Assembly (NCBI GenBank): GCA_017618075.1
Contig: JAFZUY010000047.1
Span: 1-64,000 of the forward strand
DNA: 64,000 nt
From: Lachnospiraceae bacterium
GTDB taxonomy: Bacteria > Bacillota > Clostridia > Lachnospirales > Lachnospiraceae
Direction of reading: 5' to 3'
The translations under genes and the position numbers were made by a program. Positions 17,093 to 26,318 of the stretch are shown here, one piece after another. The notes beneath the pieces are model-generated. The model was not told the DNA's origin and did no database searches. It saw only the letters and a program-made list of their open reading frames with translations. Position 1 is the first letter of the stretch. Each line of letters opens with the position of its first letter.

Positions 17093-17881
17093 TTACTTAG
17101 CTACTTTGTTTTTCTTTCCGGAACCCGGTAAAAGATTAATAAGAATAAGAAGAACCAAAACCGTAATAAAGATGATTGAAGAAAGTGCATACATTTTAGG
17201 ATCGATACCTTTTCTAACCTGCGAATAAATCTTGGTTGAAAGTGTATCAACGCCTGCACCCTTCGTAAAGTGAGTGATAATAAAATCATCGATACTCATT
17301 GTAAATGCCATCAAAAGTCCGGAGAACACGCCCGGAAGAATGTCGGGAAATACAACCTTAAAGAATGCTTTAAAAGGCGATGCCCCCAAATCCATTGCGG
17401 CTTCGTATGCAGAAGGATTAAGCTGCTTGATACGAGGCATAACGCTTAGAATTACATAAGGTATGTTAAACGTTATATGCGCTAAAAGGATTGTAGTAAA
17501 TCCAAACTTCACATTGAAGAAGATAAAGAGAAGCATTAACGAAATACCGGTTACTATTTCGGCATTTAACATAGGGATATTTGTGATACCCATCATTAAT
17601 GTTCTTGTTCCTTTTTTAAGACTTGTTATGGCTATTGCAGCGATTGTTCCGATGAATGTCGAAATAAGAGCTGATAAAACAGCCAGCATTATCGTCGTTA
17701 TAAGTGCTTCCATTATCGAAGAGTCGGAGAGGAGCTTTGAGTACCACTGGAAAGTAAAACCTCCCCATTTGGATCTTGATTTGGATTTGTTAAAAGACAA
17801 AACGATAAGCACTGCCATCGGAGCATAAAGGAAGATGAAGATAAGCGCTATATAGATTCTTTTTAAAACATTTGCTATCAT
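17093..17881 (-). CDS. potC: Polyamine ABC transporter permease PotC
   Basis: Inner permease of the spermidine/putrescine importer, 262 aa with six predicted membrane helices. The ABC permease coupling loop reads YEAAMDLGASPFKAFFKVVFPDILPG (EAA motif, central part EAAMDLGAS). The N-terminal LKRIYIALIFIFLYAPMAVL and the SFNKSKS segment after helix one are typical of PotC. Its start overlaps the potB stop by four bases, so the genes are co-translated. The operon ends at the bidirectional hairpin shared with potD. Confidence 0.93.
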   Translation of the reverse strand: MIANVLKRIYIALIFIFLYAPMAVLIVLSFNKSKSRSKWGGFTFQWYSKLLSDSSIMEALITTIMLAVLSALISTFIGTIAAIAITSLKKGTRTLMMGITNIPMLNAEIVTGISLMLLFIFFNVKFGFTTILLAHITFNIPYVILSVMPRIKQLNPSAYEAAMDLGASPFKAFFKVVFPDILPGVFSGLLMAFTMSIDDFIITHFTKGAGVDTLSTKIYSQVRKGIDPKMYALSSIIFITVLVLLILINLLPGSGKKNKVAK

Positions 17882-18699
17882 AATGCGCTCCCTTCTCCGT
17901 CTTTATCGAATATGGCGGTAATTATCATTGATATTACGATAAATAACATCAGTACGATTGAAAGTCCCGAACCTAAATGCCAGTTTGAATTTAGCGTGAA
18001 TTCCTGTTCGATTACATTACCGATAAGGAGGATTTTACTTCCGCCCAACAAATCGGAAATAACGAAGGTTGTAAGTGCAGGTACAAAGACCATAGTGATA
18101 CCGGAGATAATTCCGGGAACGCTTAACGGAAGAGTTACCTTTAAAAATGTCTGAACTTCGTTGGCACCCAAATCCCTTGCTGCGTTCAAAAGGTTTTTGT
18201 CAATTTTACAAAGAACGTTATAAATGGGCAAAACCATAAAAGGCAGGAAGTTATAAATCATACCGAATACAATCGCATAAGGTGTATTGATAATCTTTAA
18301 TGCAGGCAGTTGAACAGCACGAAGAATTGTATTGATTACGCCTTCGTTTTCAAGAAGCGTCTGCCATGCGAGTGTTCTTAAAAGAAAGTTCATCCACATG
18401 GGAAGAACAAATATAAGAATCATCAGTTTGTTATTTTTCGAATTTAGGTTTGAAAGAATCATGGCCAGAGGATAGGAAAGTAACAAACAGATGATAGTAC
18501 TTATCAATGATAAAAGAAGTGCAATTAAAAGAGCTTTAAAATGCACGGGCAATGAAATAGATAAGATATTTGCAAATGTAAATTTACCGCTCTTATCGGT
18601 TAATCCAAAATAGAAGACCATTATAAGCGGAATGATTATAAAGGCTATCGACCAGAATGCATAAGGGAGAGACAGCCATTTAACGAATTTATTCTTCAA
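17878..18699 (-). CDS. potB: Polyamine ABC transporter permease PotB
   Basis: Second permease of the importer, six membrane helices and the EAA-type loop [21 protein letters not shown] place the start at TTG 18699 because AGGAGG (18709-18714 on the minus strand) lies nine bases before it. The ATG at 18717 would put that ribosome site inside the coding region; it would add six residues (MRRLHK). Either way the gene overlaps the end of potA, indicating translational coupling in the order potA-potB-potC. About 273 aa, normal for PotB. Confidence 0.9.
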   Translation of the reverse strand: MKNKFVKWLSLPYAFWSIAFIIIPLIMVFYFGLTDKSGKFTFANILSISLPVHFKALLIALLLSLISTIICLLLSYPLAMILSNLNSKNNKLMILIFVLPMWMNFLLRTLAWQTLLENEGVINTILRAVQLPALKIINTPYAIVFGMIYNFLPFMVLPIYNVLCKIDKNLLNAARDLGANEVQTFLKVTLPLSVPGIISGITMVFVPALTTFVISDLLGGSKILLIGNVIEQEFTLNSNWHLGSGLSIVLMLFIVISMIITAIFDKDGEGSAL

Positions 18700-19762
18700 T
18701 TTGTGCAGCCTCCTCATCCTCGCTGGCGGGTTTGTTCATAATCTGGATGTTGAAAGGATCAACCTTGATGCCGACCTTCTCGCCTACAGGGAACATCTTG
18801 GTAGAATGAACGAGCCATTCAAAACCGTTTGCCATAACGTCCATTTCATAATGAACGCCTTTAAATATAAGAGATGTAACAACACCTGAAATTGTTCCTT
18901 CTTCGGGAGCAACAAGCTCGATATCTTCAGGTCTTATTACTACGTCAACATGAACGTTTTCACCGAATCCTGTATCCACGCATGCAAATTTTGTACCTAA
19001 GATTTCAACAAGCTCGTCTTTAATCATTATGGAGTCAATAATATTGGAATCTCCGATAAAGTCTGCTACGAAAGCGTTTTCAGGCTCGTTGTAAATCATT
19101 TCGGGTGTACCGATCTGCTGGATATAACCCTGGTTCATAACAACGATCGTATCGCTCATTGTAAGAGCTTCTTCCTGATCGTGTGTTACGTATATAAAGG
19201 TAATGCCGAGTTCGTTTTTAAGTCTTATAAGTTCATACTGCATGTCCTGACGGAGCTTTAAGTCAAGTGCTCCGAGAGGCTCATCAAGTAAAAGAACCTT
19301 GGGTTCGTTTACGATAGCTCTTGCGATGGCGATACGCTGCTGCTGACCGCCTGAGAGTGAATCAGGCATTCTGTTCTCATAACCTTCAAGGTTAACGAGT
19401 TTAAGAGCGTATTTAATCTTATCGTCTATATATGACTTTGATTTATTCTTAATCTTTAAACCGAAAGCGATATTCTCTGCGATATTCATATGCGTAAAAA
19501 GAGCATATTTCTGGAATACGGTATTAAGCTGTCTTTTATACGCAGGTAATTTGGTGATATCTTTTCCGTCAAAAATAACACGTCCCGTATCGGGATTTTC
19601 AAATCCGCCTATAATACGAAGAGTGGTGGTTTTGCCGCAGCCTGAAGGGCCGAGAAGAGTTACAAATTCATTCTCTCTTATGTATAAATTCATTTCGTCA
19701 AGGACGAGATGATTGTCATAAGATTTTGAAATGTTTTCAAGAGTAATAAGTTTGTTGCTCAT
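18689..19762 (-). CDS. potA: Polyamine ABC transporter ATPase PotA
   Basis: ATP-binding subunit energising polyamine uptake, 357 aa. Walker A is GPSGCGKT (residues 38-45), the Q-loop [11 protein letters not shown], the signature LSGGQQQR, Walker [13 protein letters not shown] and the switch His in VTHDQEEA. The C-terminal ~110 residues form a TOBE-type regulatory domain ([11 protein letters not shown]) ending in an acidic tail. First gene of the minus-strand potABC operon. Many clostridial pot operons start with an XRE-type regulator and end with potD; here neither is in line, and potD is the neighbouring convergent gene. Confidence 0.95.
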   Translation of the reverse strand: MSNKLITLENISKSYDNHLVLDEMNLYIRENEFVTLLGPSGCGKTTTLRIIGGFENPDTGRVIFDGKDITKLPAYKRQLNTVFQKYALFTHMNIAENIAFGLKIKNKSKSYIDDKIKYALKLVNLEGYENRMPDSLSGGQQQRIAIARAIVNEPKVLLLDEPLGALDLKLRQDMQYELIRLKNELGITFIYVTHDQEEALTMSDTIVVMNQGYIQQIGTPEMIYNEPENAFVADFIGDSNIIDSIMIKDELVEILGTKFACVDTGFGENVHVDVVIRPEDIELVAPEEGTISGVVTSLIFKGVHYEMDVMANGFEWLVHSTKMFPVGEKVGIKVDPFNIQIMNKPASEDEEAAQIEE

Positions 19763-19789
19763 TTTTGCTCCGATCTAAAAAAATATATA

Positions 19790-19819
19790 TTGTCAAAAAA
19801 CATTTTTATTTTATATTAT
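19790..19819 (+). promoter_or_regulatory. Possible promoter for the lactonase-like gene
   Basis: TTGTCA (19790-19795) with TATTAT (19814-19819, spacer 18) or TATATT (19812-19817, spacer 16) lies in the AT-rich divergent gap between potA and the plus-strand gene. The potA promoter must lie in the same gap but I could not place it. Confidence 0.4.
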
Positions 19820-19892
19820 TTGTGTTATTATGTAAATTGATTTTATATGGATTTTTGCGGATTTTTATATATTTAATCAGTTGGGGGTTTGC

Positions 19893-20948
19893 ATGAGATT
19901 CGAAAAATATGTTGCCTATGTTTCAAGCTATACCAAAAGAAACAAAATGGGCATTACGATATTTGATGTAGATATTGAAAAAGGAACTTTCATTTTCAGA
20001 AATTCGATTGAAATTTCCAATTCGTCATATTTAACCAGTTCGCATAACGATCAGTTCCTTTATTCAATCACCGATATGGGTGTTAAGAGTTATGAAATCG
20101 GTCCGAACGGCGATCTTGATGAAATCAATTTTGCGTCCGTTAACGGCATGAGAGGCTGCTACCTTTCCACGGACTATACCGACAGATATCTTTTTGTTGC
20201 AGGTTATCATGACGGAAAGATAACTGTTTTAAGAGTAGGCGAAGACGGAGCGGTCGGAGAGATAACGGATGAAATCTATGTCCAGGGTATGGGTGAAGTT
20301 TCCGACAGATCCTATGTTCCTCATGTAAGCTGTGTAAAGATGTCGAGAGACAACAAGTTTCTTTTAGCTTCGGATACAGGTATGGATCATGTTAATGTTT
20401 ATGCTCTTAATTATGAGACAGGCAAGCTTAAACCCGTAGACATTATCCGTTCAGACGTTAATTCCGGTCCGAGACATATGATTTTCTCGGTAGACAATAA
20501 ATATGTATACGTTCTTAACGAAATGCAAAATTCCGTAGACGTGTTTACATATACGGCTCTTGATTCGGGCTATCCCGAATTTGAAAAGATTCAGACAATT
20601 CAGACAGTTGACAATTATCACGCATCTATGTCTGTTTCCAGAGCACTTAAATTTTCCGAAGACAGAAATTATATCGTTACTTCATCCGCGGGAGACAATT
20701 CCGTTGAAATATTTAAAAGAGATGAAGAAACAGGTCTGTTGACCAAGATTCTCTGGCTTCCCATCAGCGGTTCGTACCCTAAGGATGCAGCTTTATTCCC
20801 TGATAAAAAGCACCTGGTATCCTTAAATCACGAATCCAGCACGCTTACATTCTTTAATGTTGACCTAGAAAAGGGACTCCTTTCGATGTGTGCAAAAGAA
20901 GTAAAGATTGATTATCCGAACTGTGTGATTTTCCACGGTATAAAGTAA
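19893..20948 (+). CDS. Lactonase-family seven-bladed beta-propeller protein
   Basis: About 351 aa, related to 6-phosphogluconolactonase of the Pgl/YbhE type. Visible family features are SSYTKRNKMGITIFDVDIEKG at the start (blade one), the PHVSCVKMSRDNKFLLASD block and GPRHMIFSVDNKYVYVLNE, which recur as blade motifs. The start is taken at ATG 19893, after GGGGG; a TTG at 19881 is in frame but overlaps that site. Whether it acts on 6-phosphogluconolactone is not certain: no zwf or gnd gene is nearby. It is followed within 8 bases by a cell-wall peptidase gene. Confidence 0.75.
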   Translation: MRFEKYVAYVSSYTKRNKMGITIFDVDIEKGTFIFRNSIEISNSSYLTSSHNDQFLYSITDMGVKSYEIGPNGDLDEINFASVNGMRGCYLSTDYTDRYLFVAGYHDGKITVLRVGEDGAVGEITDEIYVQGMGEVSDRSYVPHVSCVKMSRDNKFLLASDTGMDHVNVYALNYETGKLKPVDIIRSDVNSGPRHMIFSVDNKYVYVLNEMQNSVDVFTYTALDSGYPEFEKIQTIQTVDNYHASMSVSRALKFSEDRNYIVTSSAGDNSVEIFKRDEETGLLTKILWLPISGSYPKDAALFPDKKHLVSLNHESSTLTFFNVDLEKGLLSMCAKEVKIDYPNCVIFHGIK

Positions 20949-20955
20949 GTATTTT

Positions 20956-21840
20956 ATGAGTTTTAAATGTATTAAAAAGTTTTTGCTTTCCAATAAAATA
21001 AAGTTTTCGATAGGCACAATAGTCTTTTTATATGTAATGCTTTTCACGGATATTCCCGTCGGCTTTTCAAATATGATTTTTGCAAGCCAGATGTCGGGCG
21101 TGGACGAAGAGGGCAGACCTCTTTATATGCATGCGCTAGACGAAGAAACTGTTGATGTGTCTGAAGATTATTCGGTTAATAAGAATAACGAGCCTGCGGA
21201 TTTTGAAACAAGCATTTCTAAAAGAATCGCTTCTTTTGATTTGGAGGACTGGAATTTAATTCTTGTAAATAAGGATAATCCTCTTGAAGCCGATATTGAC
21301 TGCAAACTTAAAAATTTTGATGGCTTTGATGTTGATACACGTATCTATGACGACCTTGATGCTATGTTTAAAGCGGCAAAAGAAGACGGTATTAATCTTT
21401 TAATGGCTTCGGGATACAGGAATTATAATACGCAGACCTATCTGTATGAAAAGAAGATTAATTATTTCAGGAAACTTGGATATTCACTATCCGAAGCAAC
21501 CGAAATAGCTTCCATGAAGGTTACGCCGCCTTTAACCAGTGAGCATGAAACCGGTCTTGCTGTTGATATTGTAAGTTACAGCCACAACTGTACGGATACG
21601 GATTTTGGCAATTCCGATGCAGGTATCTGGCTTAAAGAACATTCATTTGAATACGGATTTATTTTAAGATATCCCGAAGGTAAAGAGGATATTACCAAGA
21701 TTCAGTACGAACCCTGGCACTTCAGATATGTAGGTAAAGAAGCTGCTGAATTCATCTATATCAACAATCTGACATTCGAAGAATTTGTTGATATGGTCAA
21801 TGAATATAACGGCATTGTGACTGAAGAAATTACGGAATAG
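20956..21840 (+). CDS. M15-family D-alanyl-D-alanine carboxypeptidase (VanY-like)
   Basis: A 294-aa extracytoplasmic zinc peptidase that trims the terminal D-Ala of peptidoglycan stem peptides. An N-terminal hydrophobic segment (about residues 17-43) is a signal or anchor. The catalytic domain shows ASGYRNYNTQ, SEHETGLAVDI with zinc ligands H197 and D204, and EPWHFRYVG with the third ligand H255. It sits 8 bases after the propeller gene and 5 bases before tgt. The fold and chemistry are clear; the exact role (housekeeping trimming versus other) is not. Confidence 0.9.
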   Translation: MSFKCIKKFLLSNKIKFSIGTIVFLYVMLFTDIPVGFSNMIFASQMSGVDEEGRPLYMHALDEETVDVSEDYSVNKNNEPADFETSISKRIASFDLEDWNLILVNKDNPLEADIDCKLKNFDGFDVDTRIYDDLDAMFKAAKEDGINLLMASGYRNYNTQTYLYEKKINYFRKLGYSLSEATEIASMKVTPPLTSEHETGLAVDIVSYSHNCTDTDFGNSDAGIWLKEHSFEYGFILRYPEGKEDITKIQYEPWHFRYVGKEAAEFIYINNLTFEEFVDMVNEYNGIVTEEITE

Positions 21841-21844
21841 ATTT

Positions 21845-22984
21845 ATGAGCGAAAGATTTACCATATTAAAAAAAGAGGGTTTGGCTAAAAGAGGGCGCTT
21901 CGAGACCGTACACGGTGTTATCGAAACGCCTGTATTTATGAATGTCGGTACGGTTGCTGCGATTAAAGGCGCTGTTTCGACAGAGGATCTTGAAAGAATT
22001 GGAACACAGGTTGAACTTTCCAATACTTATCATTTACATGTAAGACCGGGCGATGACAAGATAAAAGCGCTTGGCGGTTTACATAAGTTTATGTCGTGGA
22101 ATAAACCTATTCTGACGGATTCCGGCGGATTTCAGGTTTTTTCATTAGCTTCTTTAAGAAAAATAAAAGAAGAGGGCGTATATTTTGCTTCTCATATTGA
22201 CGGACGAAAGATCTTTATGGGACCCGAAGAAAGCATGAGGATTCAGTCTAATCTTGCTTCCACGATAGCCATGGCTTTTGATGAATGTCCGAATTCCAAG
22301 GCTGAAAGAAAGTATGTAGAGGATTCCGTTGCAAGAACCACCAGATGGCTTGAAAGATGCAAGGCTGAGATGACGAGGCTTAATTCTCTTGAGGATACCA
22401 TTAATAAAGACCAGCTTTTGTTCGGTATCAATCAGGGAGCGATTTTCCCCGATATCCGTATAGAGCATGCAAAAAGAATATCCGAGCTCGATCTTCCCGG
22501 ATATGCTATCGGTGGTCTTGCCGTGGGTGAAACTCATGAGGAAATGTATGAAATAATAGAAAAGACAGTTCCGTATCTTCCCTCTGATAAGCCTGTCTAC
22601 CTGATGGGTGTAGGAACTCCGATTAATATTCTCGAAGCTGTAGAACGTGGCGTCGACTTCTTTGACTGTGTATATCCTACAAGAAACGGCAGACATGCAC
22701 ATCTTTATACCAATTTCGGAAAGATTAATTTGATGAATGCCAAATATGAGCTTGACGATTCTCCCATAGAGGAAAGTTGTCAATGCCCGACATGTCAGAG
22801 ATACACAAGAGCCTACATAAGACATCTTTTAAAAGCCAAGGAAATGCTCGGAATGAGACTTTGCGTATTGCATAATCTTTATTTTTACAATAATCTGATG
22901 GCTGAAATCAGAGATGCTATCGACAAAGGATGCTTCGCTGAATTCAAAAAGAATAAAATTTCATCAATGATGCACGAGGAATAA
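21845..22984 (+). CDS. tgt: tRNA-guanine transglycosylase (queuine tRNA-ribosyltransferase)
   Basis: Exchanges G34 of GUN-anticodon tRNAs for preQ1 on the route to queuosine. The 379-aa protein has LTDSGGFQVFSLA (with the catalytic Asp region), the AFDECP segment, FDCVYPTRNGRHAHLYT with the nucleophilic Asp, and the zinc site CQCPTCQRY plus a downstream His. Length is normal. No preQ1 riboswitch is visible. Followed by yajC, an adjacency (tgt-yajC) that is widely conserved. Confidence 0.97.
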   Translation: MSERFTILKKEGLAKRGRFETVHGVIETPVFMNVGTVAAIKGAVSTEDLERIGTQVELSNTYHLHVRPGDDKIKALGGLHKFMSWNKPILTDSGGFQVFSLASLRKIKEEGVYFASHIDGRKIFMGPEESMRIQSNLASTIAMAFDECPNSKAERKYVEDSVARTTRWLERCKAEMTRLNSLEDTINKDQLLFGINQGAIFPDIRIEHAKRISELDLPGYAIGGLAVGETHEEMYEIIEKTVPYLPSDKPVYLMGVGTPINILEAVERGVDFFDCVYPTRNGRHAHLYTNFGKINLMNAKYELDDSPIEESCQCPTCQRYTRAYIRHLLKAKEMLGMRLCVLHNLYFYNNLMAEIRDAIDKGCFAEFKKNKISSMMHEE

Positions 22985-23058
22985 TAATTTCCACTTGTAT
23001 TATTTTTAGAAATAAATTATTGTATTAGTTGTTTAATTTAGAATAAAGGAGTTTTAAA

Positions 23059-23388
23059 ATGTTCAATCTTTTACTTGATGCAGCTGCAAATACATCCGGT
23101 GGCGGATTTTTAGGAGGTCTCGGTATATGGGGCACAGTCCTTTATATCGCTATTTTCGGTGTATTTATTTACTTTGTAATTGTAAGACCTCAGAAAAAAG
23201 AACAGAAAAAAATGCAGGCAATGCTTTCCAATATGGAAGTTGGCGATGCTGTTGTAACAACCAGCGGTTTTTACGGTGTTATCATTGATATTACAGACGA
23301 AGATGTAATCGTTGAATTCGGTAACAACAAAAACTGCAGAATCCCTATGAAGAAATCGGCTATAGCTCAGATTGAAAAAGCCGAATAA
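23059..23388 (+). CDS. yajC: Preprotein translocase subunit YajC
   Basis: A 109-aa Sec accessory protein with one membrane helix (about residues 24-43), then FVIVRPQKKEQKKMQAMLSNMEVGDAVVTTSGFYG, the core of the YajC family (short quote: RPQKKEQKKM). A good AAGGAG site precedes the ATG. In most genomes secD and secF follow; here an L,D-transpeptidase gene begins 10 bases downstream. Confidence 0.93.
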   Translation: MFNLLLDAAANTSGGGFLGGLGIWGTVLYIAIFGVFIYFVIVRPQKKEQKKMQAMLSNMEVGDAVVTTSGFYGVIIDITDEDVIVEFGNNKNCRIPMKKSAIAQIEKAE

Positions 23389-23397
23389 GGAGTTTTC

Positions 23398-24975
23398 GTG
23401 AAAAGAATCGGTATTATTTTAATAACAATTTTATCGTTTCTTCTTATTACGTTTGCGGGGGTGTATTTTTTCGGAGTATTTTATTTCAGACACTGGTTCT
23501 GCCCCAATACTTACATTAACGGTGTAAATGTTTCGAATAAGAATTTCAGCGTCTGCGATACATTGATTAACGAAAGCGTGGTAAATCATAATCTCGTCAT
23601 AGAAGATACTGACGGGACTCAAATTTTTATTGACGGCTCCGAGATATACAACTACAACTACGACGAAATCGGAAATGCGATTCAGTACATAAAAGACTCA
23701 CAGAATCCATATCTGTGGGTTAAATGTATTTTTGAAAAGCATGAATATGTATATTATCCCAAGAGATATCTTGATGATAAAAAGCTCTTGCAGATTGTCT
23801 CCAATTCCCATCTTGGAAAAAGAGACAGATTCGATCCTAAAAGACGCGCTGAGATTAAGTATACCGAAGAGCGTGGCTACGAACTTATCGACGATACGCA
23901 AAATCTTTTGGACTGGGATCTTTTAAAAGAAATTGTTATGTCCGCATCTGTTGATGATACGGGTTATATCAATTTAAAAGAAGCCGGAGTTTATAAGAGT
24001 ATCGAAAGATCTGCCGAAGAGAAAAAACTCATTTCGGACTGGGATAAGCTTGAAAAAACACTTGATTTTAATATGACATATAAGCTTGCAACCGGTCAGG
24101 ATATCACGGTTGACGGTGCGGTTATATCAAAGATGCTTCTTTTGGACGAAAACGGAGATTTTGTTTTCGAAGACGGAGAGGCGGTTATTGATTCCGAAAA
24201 AGTGCTTGCTTTTGTACAGGGACTGTCGGATGAATATGACAATTTCTATAAGGATAAGTATTTTGACACAACCAGCGGCGGAACAGTTACAATTCCTTAT
24301 ACGAGATATACCACATACGGAAGTCTTATTAATGTAAAAGCTGAAGCCGAAGAGCTTGAAGCAATTATTAAGTCGCATAAAAGTCCCGGCGAGAGAGAGC
24401 CTATTTATATCAAAAAAGAAGACAGAGGAACCTACGCAAATAATTATGGCGGTACTTATGTTGAAGTTGATATCACTAATCAGCATATGTACTATTACGT
24501 AGACAATAAACTTGTATTTGATACGGATGTTGTTACGGGATGTAAAGCTAACGGTAATATGACACCCGACTGCGTTTGCTTTATCTTAAATAAGGCAAGA
24601 AATGTAACTCTTATCGGACCCGGATACGAATCTTTCGTTTATTACTGGATGTGTATCACGAGTCAGATCGGTATTCATGATGCTACATGGAGAAGAACCT
24701 TCGGTGGAGAAATCTATATCTGGGGCGGTTCTCACGGATGTGTCAACACACCTCTTAATAAGATGAGCGAACTGTTTGACATGATGGAAATCGGAACTCC
24801 CGTTATTGTTCATCATTATGAGCCTCCTGTAGTTGAGGAGCCTGAAGATGCTGAAGAGGTTGAAGAATCAGATGAAACTGATGAATCTGATGATACAGAA
24901 ACAGAAGAGGCTGACACAGAAGAGACAGCCACAGAAGAAAGTACCGAAACCGAGACAGCAGAAGATACAGAATAA
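23398..24975 (+). CDS. L,D-transpeptidase with PG-binding domain and acidic tail
   Basis: A 525-aa cell-wall crosslinking enzyme. It starts at GTG behind AAGGAG and has an N-terminal membrane anchor (about residues 5-25). A long extracellular region with PG_binding_4-like repeats (about 40-330) is followed by the YkuD catalytic domain (about 355-480), whose active-site motif GGSHGCVNTPL gives H446 and C448. The last ~50 residues are almost only Glu, Asp and Thr, an unstructured acidic tail outside the cell. It probably forms 3-3 crosslinks or attaches proteins to peptidoglycan. It ends its transcript with a strong hairpin. Confidence 0.92.
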   Translation: MKRIGIILITILSFLLITFAGVYFFGVFYFRHWFCPNTYINGVNVSNKNFSVCDTLINESVVNHNLVIEDTDGTQIFIDGSEIYNYNYDEIGNAIQYIKDSQNPYLWVKCIFEKHEYVYYPKRYLDDKKLLQIVSNSHLGKRDRFDPKRRAEIKYTEERGYELIDDTQNLLDWDLLKEIVMSASVDDTGYINLKEAGVYKSIERSAEEKKLISDWDKLEKTLDFNMTYKLATGQDITVDGAVISKMLLLDENGDFVFEDGEAVIDSEKVLAFVQGLSDEYDNFYKDKYFDTTSGGTVTIPYTRYTTYGSLINVKAEAEELEAIIKSHKSPGEREPIYIKKEDRGTYANNYGGTYVEVDITNQHMYYYVDNKLVFDTDVVTGCKANGNMTPDCVCFILNKARNVTLIGPGYESFVYYWMCITSQIGIHDATWRRTFGGEIYIWGGSHGCVNTPLNKMSELFDMMEIGTPVIVHHYEPPVVEEPEDAEEVEESDETDESDDTETEEADTEETATEESTETETAEDTE

Positions 24976-24981
24976 GATATT

Positions 24982-25012
24982 AACCGGACACGAAAAAGTG
25001 TCCGGTTTTTTT
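24982..25012 (+). terminator. Terminator after the L,D-transpeptidase gene
   Basis: A perfect 10-bp stem AACCGGACAC / GTGTCCGGTT (24982-24991 and 24998-25007) with a GAAAAA loop and T tract. Confidence 0.92.
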
Positions 25013-25118
25013 ATGTCTTTTATGAGTTATGTAACCTTTCGCAAACCCTTTATTTATGGACAATATAGACAAAGATTTATATATTGTTAAAATTTTATCA
25101 TTTTATGCATTTTTTGTA

Positions 25119-25147
25119 TTGACTTAATATTTTTATAAAAGTAAAAT
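25119..25147 (+). promoter_or_regulatory. Sigma-A-type promoter for serC-serA
   Basis: TTGACT (25119-25124) and TAAAAT (25142-25147) with an ideal 17-base spacer. A ~70-base leader follows, containing a small inverted repeat (TACCC...GGGTA, around 25168-25180) of unknown meaning. Confidence 0.7.
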
Positions 25148-25217
25148 AGTGAACGTGAATTTATTTACCCAAAGGGTATTTATTTAAATTTTTATAATAT
25201 AAATTGGAGGCTATATC

Positions 25218-26318
25218 ATGGCAAGAGTTTACAATTTCTCTGCAGGTCCCGCTGTTTTACCTGAAGAAGTTTTAAAAGAAGCAGCAGAAGAAATGATGGA
25301 TTATCAGGGTTCAGGTCAATCCGTAATGGAGATGTCCCATCGTTCAAAAGTTTATGACAAAATCATTAAAGATGCAGAAGCAGATTTAAGAGAACTTATG
25401 AACATTCCCGACAATTACAAAGTATTATTCCTTCAGGGCGGCGCTTCACAGTTTTTCGCAGAAGTTCCCATGAACATGATGAAGAATAAAAAAGCCGGAT
25501 ATATCCTTACCGGTCAGTGGGCTAAGAAGGCATTTGCAGAAGCAAAGATTTACGGCGAAGCTGTAGAGCTTGCATCAAGTGCGGACAAGACTTTCTCTTA
25601 TATCCCTGACTGTTCAGATCTCCCAATTACGGATGATATGGATTATGTATATATTTGTGAGAATAATACCATTTACGGTACAAAGTTCAAAACTCTTCCC
25701 AACACAAAGGGTAAAGATCTCGTTGCAGACGTATCTTCATGCTTCCTTTCAGAGCCCGTTGACGTTACAAAGTATGCTGTAATCTACGGCGGTGTTCAGA
25801 AGAACGTAGGTCCTGCAGGTTGCGTTATCGCAATCATCAGAGAAGACCTTATTACAGACGACTGCTTACCCGGAACACCTACCATGCTTAAGTGGAAAAC
25901 TCAGGCCGACAATGATTCTTTATACAACACACCTCCCTGTTACACAATCTACATTTGTGGCAAGGTATTCAAATGGTTAAAGAAGATGGGCGGACTTGAG
26001 GCCATGAAGGAACTCAACGAAAAGAAGGCTAAAATCCTTTATGATTTCCTTGATGAGTCCAAACTTTTCGTAGGTACAGTTGTTAAGGAAGACAGATCCT
26101 TAATGAACGTTCCTTTCGTATGTAACATCGAAGATGCTGAAAAGAAGGCTGAAATCGAAGCTAAGTTCATAAAAGAAGCAACAGAAGCAGGCTTCGTAAA
26201 CCTCAAAGGTCACAGATCAGTCGGAGGTATGAGAGCATCTATCTACAATGCTATGCCTATTGAAGGTGTTGAGAAATTAGTTGAATTTATGAAGAAATTC
26301 GAGAAGGAGAATGCATAA
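25218..26318 (+). CDS. serC: Phosphoserine aminotransferase
   Basis: Second step of serine synthesis: glutamate-dependent transamination of 3-phosphohydroxypyruvate to phosphoserine. The 366-aa PLP enzyme begins ARVYNFSAGPAVLPEEVL, contains LFLQGGASQFF and the PLP lysine in YGGVQKNVGPAG, and ends with the HRSVGGMRASIYNAMP signature. Length is normal. A GGAGG site precedes the ATG. The stop overlaps the serA start by one base, giving a tight serCA operon. Confidence 0.97.
   Translation: MARVYNFSAGPAVLPEEVLKEAAEEMMDYQGSGQSVMEMSHRSKVYDKIIKDAEADLRELMNIPDNYKVLFLQGGASQFFAEVPMNMMKNKKAGYILTGQWAKKAFAEAKIYGEAVELASSADKTFSYIPDCSDLPITDDMDYVYICENNTIYGTKFKTLPNTKGKDLVADVSSCFLSEPVDVTKYAVIYGGVQKNVGPAGCVIAIIREDLITDDCLPGTPTMLKWKTQADNDSLYNTPPCYTIYICGKVFKWLKKMGGLEAMKELNEKKAKILYDFLDESKLFVGTVVKEDRSLMNVPFVCNIEDAEKKAEIEAKFIKEATEAGFVNLKGHRSVGGMRASIYNAMPIEGVEKLVEFMKKFEKENA

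Noticed and set aside
22154..22825. 223-codon open frame antisense to tgt
   Set aside because: Lies fully within tgt, which has clear family motifs; the antisense product has no recognisable features and no ribosome site. A composition artefact.
24833..24972. Acidic repeat-like 3' end of the L,D-transpeptidase gene as a separate repeat or frameshift
   Set aside because: The GAA/GAT/ACA-rich stretch stays in frame to a normal stop and is best read as an unstructured tail; no exact repeat period was seen.
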